A stretch of 64,000 bases of DNA from assembly GCF_900112825.1 (NCBI RefSeq), contig NZ_FONE01000010.1:1-64000 (forward strand). Direction: 5' to 3'. The notes below the pieces were generated by a model, which was given only the letters and a program-made list of their open reading frames with translations, was not told the origin of the DNA and ran no database searches. Position numbers and translations under genes: made by a program. This DNA comes from Nitrosomonas sp. Nm166. GTDB lineage: Bacteria > Pseudomonadota > Gammaproteobacteria > Burkholderiales > Nitrosomonadaceae. Numbering within the stretch: position 1 is the first letter of the stretch; each line of letters starts with the position of its first letter. Shown here piece by piece: positions 1 through 8,226 of this stretch.

Positions 1-96
1 GAAGAGGACGAAGAAGACGAGAGCGAAGGCGCTAGTCCAGCCGTAGAAAGTGAAGCTCAGGGTGAAGATGACGATGAGGAGGAAGATGAAGAGTAG
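1..96 (+). CDS. C-terminal tail of an acidic protein (partial)
   Basis: An open frame runs from the first base to a TAG at 94-96 and gives 31 residues that are almost entirely Glu and Asp with a few Ser, Ala, Gly and Pro. The gene begins outside the window. Such acidic tails occur on many unrelated nucleic-acid-binding and ribosome-associated proteins, so no function can be assigned. It is followed by two hairpins before rhlE. Confidence 0.6.
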   Translation, partial: EEDEEDESEGASPAVESEAQGEDDDEEEDEE

Positions 97-193
97 CTTA
101 ATTACTTACTCTGAGTTATTTTTCCTGAGTTTTAGTATCATTTTGGAGATATTTAATCTCTGCGGGTTCAATTCCCCGCTCCTTAGGGCAAAA

Positions 194-252
194 GCTGGTT
201 GAAAACCAGCAGATTGAAAAGCGCAGTTAATACCCCGCTGCTTGCGGCGGGG
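194..252. repeat. two short hairpins downstream of the acidic-tail gene
   Basis: Positions 194-200 and 204-210 form a 7-bp perfect stem with a GAA loop. Positions 233-252 form a GC-rich stem (CCCCGC pairing with GCGGGG plus a wobble and two inner pairs). The second is followed by a moderately T-rich stretch, so it could terminate the upstream gene or be a REP-like palindrome. Which one cannot be decided from this window. Confidence 0.45.
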
Positions 253-290
253 TGCTTTATTTCCAAATAATGGAATTGATAACGTAATCG

Positions 291-329
291 AAAGAACCCG
301 TACAAGAAGAATATTTGTACGGGTTCTTT
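291..329. terminator. bidirectional intrinsic terminator
   Basis: A perfect 15-bp stem (291-305 pairs with 315-329) with a 9-nt loop is flanked by an A-run on the left and a T-run on the right. This is the layout of a rho-independent terminator that could work in both directions. It separates the upstream acidic-tail gene from rhlE. Confidence 0.75.
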
Positions 330-458
330 TATTTTATTCAATTCAAAGTAGTTATTAGTTAACAGAGCAAAGAGCCAGAAGATCTTCGAGATCCTTATGA
401 CTTTAGGAGGATATAGCAAATTGAGCAAATACTTAGCAGGAGTAGTGAAATAAAAGAT

Positions 459-1940
459 ATGTCATTTGAGCAACTCGGTTTATCAATCGATTTATTGCGC
501 GCTGTCTCTGATCAGGGATATGCTAAACCAACACCAATTCAAGAACAAGCAATACCAGTAATTTTGCAAGGCCACGATGTCATGGGTGGCGCCCAGACAG
601 GCACAGGTAAAACAGCAAGTTTTACTCTTCCAATGTTACGAAGACTGGAGACTTATGCCAATAATAGTATGTCACCAGCAAAGCATCCAATTCGTGCGTT
701 AATCTTAGTTCCAACCAGAGAGCTTGCTGTTCAAATATATGAAAATGTAAGAATATATGGAAAATATTCATTTCTCAAATCCGCCGTTATATACGGTGGG
801 GTGAATATCGATGCTCAAATCGACACTGTTCGTTCAGGTGTAGAAATTTTGGTAGCAACACCGGGTCGATTATTGGATCACCTTCAGCAAAAGACCATAA
901 CACTGACTAAAGTAGAAATGTTGATTCTAGATGAAGCTGATCGGATGTTGGATATGGGCTTTTTGCCTGATATCAAACAGATTATTCAGCAATTACCTGA
1001 GCACCGGCAGAATCTGATGTTTTCAGCTACCTTCTCTGAAGAGATCAAAAAGCTCGCAAGTAAGATATTGAGAAAACCGATATTGATCGAAGTTGCAAAG
1101 CAAAATTCAGTCAATGAATTAATAACTCATATTGTTTATCAGATTGAATCTATAAGAAAACAGGAATTCTTAGTTTTCTTAATTAAGCAGAAGGACCTGC
1201 AACAGGCATTGGTTTTTACACGAACTAAACAAGGTGCAGATCGTCTGGTGCAGCAATTGAGCCGCCATGAGATCTCAAGCGCAGCGATACATGGTGATAA
1301 AAATCAGCTACAGCGCACTCAAGCATTGAATAGCTTTAAGCAAGGCCTTATCCGGGTACTTGTGGCTACTGATGTAGCGGCACGGGGTCTTGATATCGAA
1401 GAATTAACATATGTGATTAATTTTGAGTTACCGAATAATCCTGAAGATTATGTGCATCGTATTGGCCGAACAGGTCGAGCAGGAGCGAAAGGATTTGCAA
1501 TTTCTCTAGTAAGTAAGGAAGAAAATAAGTTATTACTAGGAGTAGAGAAATTGCTTAAAACCAAAATTAGAACAGAGGAAATAAAAGAATTTGAATTAAA
1601 AAGAGCATCATCGCAAATTTCAGATAAAGATTCCGCTGAGAAAAGAAAATCAAAATATAATGCTCTAACTGCTCAAAGTAAGAAAACAATCTCCTCTTCG
1701 ATAAGGCAAGGGGAAATAAGAGATTCTTTCAATGATGAAATAACTTGTAAAAAAACGAAGCGTATTGAAAAAGTTGAAGACCCATTATTCACACAACCCT
1801 ATGTACCTAGAATTTCTGAGGTAAAAGCTATAGAGCAGGATGAGTTAAGCCAAAAAGTGGCATACCATAAAAAATTAAGGCAACCAAATAGACCGTTACC
1901 TGCCTTATTTATTTCACCGGTAATTAACAAACAAAAATAA
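459..1940 (+). CDS. rhlE: DEAD-box ATP-dependent RNA helicase, RhlE type
   Basis: This is a 493-aa RNA helicase that unwinds structured RNA using ATP and probably acts in ribosome maturation or RNA turnover. All core motifs are visible: the Q motif near residues 20-28, Walker A AQTGTGKT (~45-52), PTRELA (~86), TPGRLLDH, the DEAD box in DEADRMLDMGF (~152), SAT (~186), and the second RecA domain ending in HRIGRTGRAG (~340). The last ~120 residues are basic and low in complexity, as is usual for RhlE tails. The ATG at 459 follows a GGAG about 15 nt upstream, a loose ribosome-binding site. The gene stands alone behind a strong terminator. RhlE versus other DEAD-box subfamilies is judged from overall resemblance. 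Confidence 0.93.
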   Translation: MSFEQLGLSIDLLRAVSDQGYAKPTPIQEQAIPVILQGHDVMGGAQTGTGKTASFTLPMLRRLETYANNSMSPAKHPIRALILVPTRELAVQIYENVRIYGKYSFLKSAVIYGGVNIDAQIDTVRSGVEILVATPGRLLDHLQQKTITLTKVEMLILDEADRMLDMGFLPDIKQIIQQLPEHRQNLMFSATFSEEIKKLASKILRKPILIEVAKQNSVNELITHIVYQIESIRKQEFLVFLIKQKDLQQALVFTRTKQGADRLVQQLSRHEISSAAIHGDKNQLQRTQALNSFKQGLIRVLVATDVAARGLDIEELTYVINFELPNNPEDYVHRIGRTGRAGAKGFAISLVSKEENKLLLGVEKLLKTKIRTEEIKEFELKRASSQISDKDSAEKRKSKYNALTAQSKKTISSSIRQGEIRDSFNDEITCKKTKRIEKVEDPLFTQPYVPRISEVKAIEQDELSQKVAYHKKLRQPNRPLPALFISPVINKQK

Positions 1941-2090
1941 AATAGGGTTCCATATTGGCTTAAGTTTATAACTTAATCTGTATAGATTTTATTCAGTTTC
2001 TCAAATTCTTACATCTCTTTGCTTTGAGCGGTAGATATTGATTGTATGAGTTGTTAGTTATAGAAGCGCTATCAATCATCAGTATGGACA

Positions 2091-2135
2091 GGCGCTTACT
2101 CTCTAGTATTCATATGTATCAGAGTAATAAGCGCC
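2091..2135. terminator. imperfect hairpin 3' of the secreted-protein gene
   Basis: GGCGCTTA-CTCT pairs with AGAGTAATAAGCGCC with a 3-nt bulge. It lies 21 bp beyond the stop of the leftward gene that ends at 2157. There is no clear T-run on either strand, so termination is only suggested. Confidence 0.35.
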
Positions 2136-2156
2136 GCCAGCCTTACCGGTTACTCA

Positions 2157-3521
2157 TTAGTCTGCTACTCCTCGGGTATTGGTACCCCCTTTTGAAGATG
2201 TTACTGTAACTACTGCTGGTGGCACTGGAATATTTGCCAGCACCAACTCATACCGACCAGCAGCGCCAGACTGGGTCATTTGATGAGCTGCCGAACCTAT
2301 TTTCAGGGTAAGCACGGGAATATCGCCTGCAACAATCTTGTCGCTGGAAACGGCTACTACTTTTAGCGTTTGTGCTGATCTGCTCCAAGTGGCTGTTGTG
2401 ATATTTACTTGATCGATGACATTGACGAGCTTAGTCGTACTGTCACCGCTAGCATTGGTGGCAACAATCTCTACCTGAGCAGGCATTGGATCGCTATTGG
2501 CTGCATTTAATGTAGCGCGTTTAAAGAACGTACTTTCCCCATCAAATGTCATGAGTCCATTTTGGCTAGCTTGTGGACCATTAAACGTCACGGTTGAAGT
2601 GGGTGGTGCTTTTACCCATGAATTGATACGGGACGTCGTTACGCCAGATGCGTTAGTGGAACGCAAGTAGCTTGTGCGTACAGGCTCAATTCCCGGTGGG
2701 GCACTCGACGGATCAAAAATTTTACCTTGGACTGAAAATAGATTAGTTTCCACAACATTACTACCGTTACCATCCAAGTCCACCCCGACCGGACCTTCGA
2801 TGCGGAAGGAGTTAACACCGCAACGGCCATTCTTCACTTGGTGAGGAATATTGGGATCGCCCACATAACCAGCCGGTGCAGTCGGAGCGATGGCTGGATC
2901 CCATACTAAGAAAGGGCCGACTTCACTGGTTAACGCGGCGTCAAATGGGGCGCCGCCGCCAACATCGCGCGTTACATTAATCGCGCGAGGACCGGTCGTT
3001 GTAACGTTAAAGACTTCGTCGTCGCAGCTGGCTCCTAGATAGGGGTGCCGGACTTTATAGATGCCTTCACCGCCTGCAGGCACATCGATTCGGATACGGA
3101 CGCGCCCAAAGGCAATTTGTTCGTTCGGCGCTGGATCTCCCGAAGCATAGGCTGCCTCCAATGCCAGCACTAAAAGAGCACCTCCGCCGCCAGCCAAATC
3201 TATATCAGCTTCAGCCGACCACCAGAACGCCTCTTCACCAAAGCCGCTCGCTTCGGAAACAGCATTGCCTGCTATGACGGGGTCATAGAAACATGGGCCA
3301 GTAGCGCCATCGCCATCTAAACACATCTGCAAGGCAAGGCCATTAGCATCGGAAAACCAGCTAGGAAAATGATGATTAGGATCTGCTATGCCTTTGCCAA
3401 CCAGCGCTGATTTTGCTGGTGGTGATATGCTCAAGCCAATCAGTAGCACCATAAATGCGACAGCAATACTAAATTTTTTGCTTATGTTAATAGCTAATAT
3501 TTTATTTTCTGACGGTTTCAT
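2157..3521 (-). CDS. secreted protein of unknown function
   Basis: The 454-aa product carries an N-terminal hydrophobic signal (FSIAVAFMVLLIGLSISPP followed by AKSA), so it is probably exported. I do not recognise a catalytic motif. The body contains Gly/Asp-rich segments, several Cys residues and, in the last third, beta-rich Ig-like sequence (residues ~300-450). A GTG 9 nt further upstream (3530) also opens the frame, but that GTG is part of the AAGGTG that serves as ribosome-binding site for the ATG at 3521, so the ATG is preferred. The gene is monocistronic. Confidence 0.7.
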   Translation of the reverse strand: MKPSENKILAINISKKFSIAVAFMVLLIGLSISPPAKSALVGKGIADPNHHFPSWFSDANGLALQMCLDGDGATGPCFYDPVIAGNAVSEASGFGEEAFWWSAEADIDLAGGGGALLVLALEAAYASGDPAPNEQIAFGRVRIRIDVPAGGEGIYKVRHPYLGASCDDEVFNVTTTGPRAINVTRDVGGGAPFDAALTSEVGPFLVWDPAIAPTAPAGYVGDPNIPHQVKNGRCGVNSFRIEGPVGVDLDGNGSNVVETNLFSVQGKIFDPSSAPPGIEPVRTSYLRSTNASGVTTSRINSWVKAPPTSTVTFNGPQASQNGLMTFDGESTFFKRATLNAANSDPMPAQVEIVATNASGDSTTKLVNVIDQVNITTATWSRSAQTLKVVAVSSDKIVAGDIPVLTLKIGSAAHQMTQSGAAGRYELVLANIPVPPAVVTVTSSKGGTNTRGVAD

Positions 3522-3682
3522 ATGATTCACCTTATAATTTTTTCAGGAAATAACGCTCAGTTAAATATTTTTTGTAATGTATTGGGCAGAGTAACTGAAT
3601 GCTGAACATCAATTCTCGGACGATACCCGTTCGATAGTAGAGTTGCTAATTTAATAAGTAAAGTAGGATATTACTCATTATT

Positions 3683-3702
3683 ATCTAAGTATTTACTTAG
3701 AT
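3683..3702. promoter_or_regulatory. perfect 20-bp palindrome in a 380-bp gap
   Basis: ATCTAAGTA-TT-TACTTAGAT is a perfect inverted repeat about 160 bp upstream of the leftward secreted-protein gene. It could be a regulator-binding site or a small hairpin. Nothing else is recognisable between 3522 and 3901, which is AT-rich and has no supportable ORF. Confidence 0.3.
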
Positions 3703-3901
3703 TCGATAGCTACAATTTATTCGATTATTAATTCGATGAGTTTATACGTCAGCGATGACAATCAATAGCTGAGTAACAATTTTTGCGCAATTAATCTTCA
3801 CTGCAGGGTTTATTGCATGAGTTGTCAGAATTATTGAATAATGGAGGTTCGAGACAGGTAAGTAAGGGAAATCCACAAAGTGGAGCCCGTAAATTTGGCT
3901 T

Positions 3902-5977
3902 CTAAGGTAAATCGCAATAATGTTCCAGGAGCTGTTGTTGTGCCGAGCGCGGTTTAGAGGTGCCTGGCTTCAGGTGCTTGTACGAGCCATCACTTTGCAG
4001 TAACCAAGCTTGCGTGTTGTCGGACAAATAACTGAGCAATCCATATTCGATGACGCTATCACTGGTGCGTTTTTCTTCAATCGGAAAGCATACTTCCACC
4101 CGGTAATACAGGTTACGTGTCATCCAGTCAGCGCTGGAACAAAATACCAGCTCTTCGCCACTATTGTAGAAATAATAAACGCGGGTATGCTCCAGAAAAC
4201 GCCCTACGATTGAGCGTACACTGATATTTTCAGAGACGCCTTTAATGCCAGGGCGCAGGCAGCAGATGCCGCGGATGATCAGATCAATCTTGACGCCGGC
4301 CTGCGAGGCTTTATACAGTGCAGCAATGATTTCCGGATCAGCCAAGGCATTCATTTTGGCGATGATCCAGGCTTTCTTTCCTTTACTCGCAGCATCGATT
4401 TCTTTCTCGATATGGTTGAGTATGCCTTTATGCAGCGTGAAAGGTGATTGCAAGAGTTTTTTCAGTTTTCCTGCACGGCCCAATCCGGTCAGTTGATGAA
4501 ACAGCTTGTTGACATCTTCACCAATTGCCTTGTCGCACGTCAACAGACCATAATCAGTATACACGCGTGCAGTTCGCGCATGATAATTGCCGGTTCCCAA
4601 ATGAACATAACGGCGCAGCGCGCGGCCTTCCCTTCTGACCACCAGGATCATTTTGGCATGCGTCTTGTAGTTGACTACGCCATATACTACATGCGCCCCG
4701 GCCTGCTGTAATTCACTGGCCAGTTCGATATTGGCCTCTTCATCAAACCGTGCCCGCAATTCAATCACCACCGTGACTTCTTTGCCGGTGCGGGCTGCAC
4801 CCTTTAATATTTCGACAATTACTGAATCAACGCCCGTCCGATAAAGGGTCTGCTTGATGGATAACACATTGGGATCAGCGGCGGCTTGGCGCAGAAAATC
4901 GATGACTGGCGCAAATGATTGAAAAGGATGATGCAACAGGATATCGCCATTATGCAGTGCATCAAAAATATTGGTATTCTTGAGCAAGCGTCTGGGTATG
5001 TCGGGCGTAAATCCGACAAATTTCAGTTCCGGGCGATCAACCAACTCACATATCGCCAGTAAACGTCCTAAATTGACAGGCCCCATCACCTGATAGAGAT
5101 CGCTTTGCTGCAGTTCAAACTTTTGCAACAGAAAATGACTCAGATTATCCGGGCAATTATCCGCGACCTCCAGGCGCACCGCATCGCTGAATCTTCGGGA
5201 AGGTAATTCACCTTCAAGCGCACGCAGCAAATCGTCTATTTCTTCATCGTCGATAAATAAATCACTATCGCGCGTGACCTTGAATTGATAGCATCCGGTG
5301 ACATTCATGCCTGGGAACAGATCACTCACATGGGCATGGATAATGGACGAGAGCATCACAAAATCATGATTTCCGCCACTATATTTTGCAGGAATCTGGA
5401 TGACTCTCGGTAATGAGCGTGGTGCCTGTACGATGGCTAATCCTGAGTCTCGCCCAAAGGCATCTTTTCCATCCAGCGAGACGATGAAATACAGATTTTT
5501 ATTCAATACTCTTGGGAAAGGGTGTGCCGGATCCAGGCCGATCGGACTCAATACCGGTAATACTTCATCTTTGAAATAACGATGTATCCAGCGGCTGGGC
5601 TGGGGTTTCCATTGCGCGCGGCGTAACAGTCTTATTTTATCTTTGGACAGTGCCGGTATAATCATATCGTTCCAAACGCGGTATTGTTCCTCGACAATCT
5701 GATGCGCTGTTTCACTGACACGTGCCAGCACTTCTGCCGGAGACAGATTGTCCGCGCCTGTTTGTGTCGAGCCATATTTAACTTGCTGCTTCAAACCGGC
5801 AACACGTATTTCAAAAAACTCATCCAGATTGGTGCTGGCGATGCATAAAAAGCGCAGCCTTTCCAGTAATGGCAAGCTTTCATCTTTTGCCTGCTCGATA
5901 ACGCGCCGGTTGAATTCCAGCAGACTCAGCTCGCGATTGATATAAAGCGTGGGATTTTTGAGATCGATTGCATCCAT
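3902..5977 (-). CDS. ppk1: polyphosphate kinase 1
   Basis: This 691-aa enzyme makes polyphosphate from the gamma-phosphate of ATP and is normally membrane-associated. The four-domain PPK1 layout is present: the N-terminal helical domain with [15 protein letters not shown] (residues ~12-26) and [15 protein letters not shown] (~48-62), then the head domain, then two phospholipase D-like C-terminal domains. The autophosphorylated histidine is in KTHAKM (His ~440). The second conserved histidine is in [10 protein letters not shown] (~596). Arg-rich ATP contacts appear in LYRTGVDS and [15 protein letters not shown]. Length matches the family. No ppx is adjacent. The ATG at 5977 sits directly before the MDAIDLKNP start. 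Confidence 0.96.
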   Translation of the reverse strand: MDAIDLKNPTLYINRELSLLEFNRRVIEQAKDESLPLLERLRFLCIASTNLDEFFEIRVAGLKQQVKYGSTQTGADNLSPAEVLARVSETAHQIVEEQYRVWNDMIIPALSKDKIRLLRRAQWKPQPSRWIHRYFKDEVLPVLSPIGLDPAHPFPRVLNKNLYFIVSLDGKDAFGRDSGLAIVQAPRSLPRVIQIPAKYSGGNHDFVMLSSIIHAHVSDLFPGMNVTGCYQFKVTRDSDLFIDDEEIDDLLRALEGELPSRRFSDAVRLEVADNCPDNLSHFLLQKFELQQSDLYQVMGPVNLGRLLAICELVDRPELKFVGFTPDIPRRLLKNTNIFDALHNGDILLHHPFQSFAPVIDFLRQAAADPNVLSIKQTLYRTGVDSVIVEILKGAARTGKEVTVVIELRARFDEEANIELASELQQAGAHVVYGVVNYKTHAKMILVVRREGRALRRYVHLGTGNYHARTARVYTDYGLLTCDKAIGEDVNKLFHQLTGLGRAGKLKKLLQSPFTLHKGILNHIEKEIDAASKGKKAWIIAKMNALADPEIIAALYKASQAGVKIDLIIRGICCLRPGIKGVSENISVRSIVGRFLEHTRVYYFYNSGEELVFCSSADWMTRNLYYRVEVCFPIEEKRTSDSVIEYGLLSYLSDNTQAWLLQSDGSYKHLKPGTSKPRSAQQQLLEHYCDLP

Positions 5978-6133
5978 TATTGACGACTGTTGGGATGTAT
6001 TTGCATAAGGTAACGACAGATTCCATCTGTGTTAGGAAAAGATTGGCAGGAAAATATCTAACGCGCTTAATTCTAGCGTAGTTTCGGGTGGTATCGTGCC
6101 TTTTAACGATACAAATTTTTGCAAGCATTCAGA

Positions 6134-7285
6134 TTACTTACGCTTCGGTGTTAGCTTTAGCTTCGGTGTTAGCTTTAACAATTTTCCATTTTCTTCGTCT
6201 GTCAACAGATACAATGCACCATCCGGACCTTGTTCCACATCGCGAAAACGTGCGGTATGCATCAATAACTGTTCTTCACCGAGAACTCTCTTTTCATCCG
6301 TCGATAATCTGGAAATCAGCTTGCCTGCTAATGCGCCGATAAATAAATTGCCGCGCCATTCCGGAAACTGATTGCCGGTATAAAACACCATGCCGGAAGG
6401 TGCGATGGAAGGTGTCCAGTAATAGAGGGGTTCTTCGAAACCCTGTTCGGCATGTTCATCTTTTATTGGCATAAAGTTGTAATGACTGCCATAACTTGCC
6501 TTGGGCCAACCATAGTTTTTCCCGGGTTGAGGAATATTGATTTCATCGCCGCCGCGTGGACCATGCTCATGAATCCACAGTTCGCCGGTTTTAGGATGAA
6601 TAGCGGCGCCTTGAACACTGCGGTGGCCATATGACCAGATTTCCGGTTTTGCTTGTGGATGATTGACAAAGGGATTATCGGTGGGCACTGAACCATCAGG
6701 ACGGATGCGGATGATTTTGCCAAAGTAATTATCCACTTGCTGCGCTTTATCCATATAGTCGCCACGATCGCCCAAGGTGATGAAGAGATTTCCATCAGGC
6801 GCAAAAGCCAGGCGCGAACCAAAATGTATTCCGCCCTCCGTTTTTGGCAATTGGCGGAATATGACTTGCAGGTTTTCTAAACCGCCATTGATCAATTCAG
6901 CTCTGGCAACCGCAGTGCTGGCTTTGGATCCTTCGGGTTCCGCGTAAGACAAATAAATGAGACGATTCTTGGAAAATTCCGGATCCAGCGCAACATCCAG
7001 AAGACCACCTTGCTGCTGATTAAACACGGCTGGGACGCCCTTAACCGGTTCCGACACGCGACCGTCTGGTGTGACAATGCGCAATTGACCATTGCGTTCT
7101 GTCACCAATATCTTGCCATCCGGCATGAAAGCCATGCCCCAAGGAAACTGTAACCCGCGGGCAACGAGCTTGATCTCAAATTCTGCCTGGATGCGCTGCG
7201 CTTGTGCAATGGATGAAAGGAAAAAACTGCCGCAGAGACAAGCGACTATAAAAATCCTGGTGACTTTGAATAATTTGAGTGCCAT
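6134..7285 (-). CDS. periplasmic PQQ-dependent sugar dehydrogenase (YliI/GSDH family)
   Basis: The 383-aa product has a clear signal peptide (hydrophobic ~10-24, SIAQAQ cleavage region) followed by a six-bladed beta-propeller of the soluble aldose/sorbosone dehydrogenase type. Family signatures are visible: LQFPWGMAFMPDGKILVTER, GGLLDVALDPEF, IHFGSRLAFAPDGNLFITLG with GDRGDY, and HEHGPRGGDEINI. It should oxidise aldose sugars with PQQ as cofactor; the substrate cannot be read from sequence. The C-terminus ends LKLTPKLKLTPKRK because an 18-bp segment (6142-6159) is tandemly duplicated at 6160-6177. It is divergent in content from its neighbours and appears monocistronic. Confidence 0.88.
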   Translation of the reverse strand: MALKLFKVTRIFIVACLCGSFFLSSIAQAQRIQAEFEIKLVARGLQFPWGMAFMPDGKILVTERNGQLRIVTPDGRVSEPVKGVPAVFNQQQGGLLDVALDPEFSKNRLIYLSYAEPEGSKASTAVARAELINGGLENLQVIFRQLPKTEGGIHFGSRLAFAPDGNLFITLGDRGDYMDKAQQVDNYFGKIIRIRPDGSVPTDNPFVNHPQAKPEIWSYGHRSVQGAAIHPKTGELWIHEHGPRGGDEINIPQPGKNYGWPKASYGSHYNFMPIKDEHAEQGFEEPLYYWTPSIAPSGMVFYTGNQFPEWRGNLFIGALAGKLISRLSTDEKRVLGEEQLLMHTARFRDVEQGPDGALYLLTDEENGKLLKLTPKLKLTPKRK

Positions 7286-7381
7286 TTTATTTTTTACGGT
7301 GTTCTCGGATCATTAACTGTAACATCCCTGCAAGCCTGCCTCAACTACTTGGCGCTTGATGCCTGATTTGTTTCTGAAAGC

Positions 7382-7530
7382 TAAGGAAACGCTGATTAAT
7401 TGACTGCACGGGCTAATCGCTTCGTTGCGCGGTACTCGCTTCCTCGTCTATCTGATTGATATGTCTCGGTTGCTGCGTTCCGTGCGCCTCGCGCTTCATC
7501 ACGTTCGCCGAATTAATCAGCGTTTCCTTA
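7382..7530 (+). mobile_element. MITE-like repeat element, copy 1
   Basis: This 149-bp element is bounded by perfect 20-bp terminal inverted repeats, TAAGGAAACGCTGATTAATT and its reverse complement. It has no transposase gene. Two other copies in the same orientation lie at 18841-18990 and 30538-30686, with nearly identical interiors. Copy 1 carries one extra base in the interior compared with the others. No convincing target duplication is seen. It ends 22 bp past the stop of a decayed epimerase-like gene. A non-autonomous transposable element is the best reading. Confidence 0.8.
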
Positions 7531-7552
7531 GCACTCGGGATAGGCAAGAATA

Positions 7553-8092
7553 TCAGAATCGATAAGGAATTTTGTCAGTATCGTGCGGTAATCGCCATTC
7601 ATCCGGGTCAGTATAGATATAGGGACGGTCAAAATAATTGATGAAGCTGCTCTCCGAATTTTCCATATTCTGCAAGCCATGCCAAATACCAGGGGGGATG
7701 CTAATCAATGTTGGTCGCATGCGGCTGAGATGAAATACATCTCAATCTTACCCGTGTGGTTGAATCAGGGCGGTATCAAATAACACCAATTTAATCGAGC
7801 CGCTGGTGACAAAAATGGTATCCGTCTGGTATTCATGCACGTGCCAGGCGCTGATGGTATTGGCTCGCAGGATTACGTGAATAATGTGGCGTACCTGATC
7901 AGGACCGATTGCCCATTCCGGCCGGTAAAGCTCAGTGGTAACACCATTGCGTGTAATAATATTGGATATTTTCTTATGTGTCACACCTTTAAAAAAGTAC
8001 TCACCAGCTTGCCATCCGCAGATGCTGTTTGTGGGTCCTTTTTTGTATCTTTCAACATTATTCAGTTCTCCACCTTTTTTAAGAACATTCAT
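7553..8092 (-). pseudogene. dTDP-4-dehydrorhamnose 3,5-epimerase-like cupin (broken)
   Basis: The first part reads as a sugar-epimerase-type cupin (KGVTHKKISNIITRNGVTTE, then ISAWHVHEYQTDTIFVTSGS, KLVLFD). The frame then hits stops near 7748. Downstream bases 7553-7740 on the same strand encode the expected remainder (VFHLSRMRPTLISIPPGIWH, GLQNMENSES, SFINYFDRPYIYTDPDEW, RLPHDTDKIPYRF, stop TGA at 7553-7555). The joint can be repaired by assuming two lost bases and a two-base gain around 7735-7775. The true start is uncertain; an ATG at 8092 is used. It is likely a WxcM/RfbC-like remnant next to repeat copy 1. Confidence 0.6.
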
Positions 8093-8226
8093 CACCAAAA
8101 TAATCAGAATTAGGGAAAGTAGAGAAAGTTCAAGCCTGCTCACCATTACCTATTCATCCCGTTATAATTTTTTATCATATCTAATTAGCCGTTTTCTTTC
8201 TGAATAAATTTTTTCCATACAGATAC

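Noticed and set aside
160-182. tRNA T-arm-like sequence (GCGGGTTCAATTCCCCGC)
   Set aside because: The seven-base loop matches T-loops, but the stem only pairs cleanly with an eight-base loop. No acceptor, D or anticodon arms are found upstream and no CCA follows.
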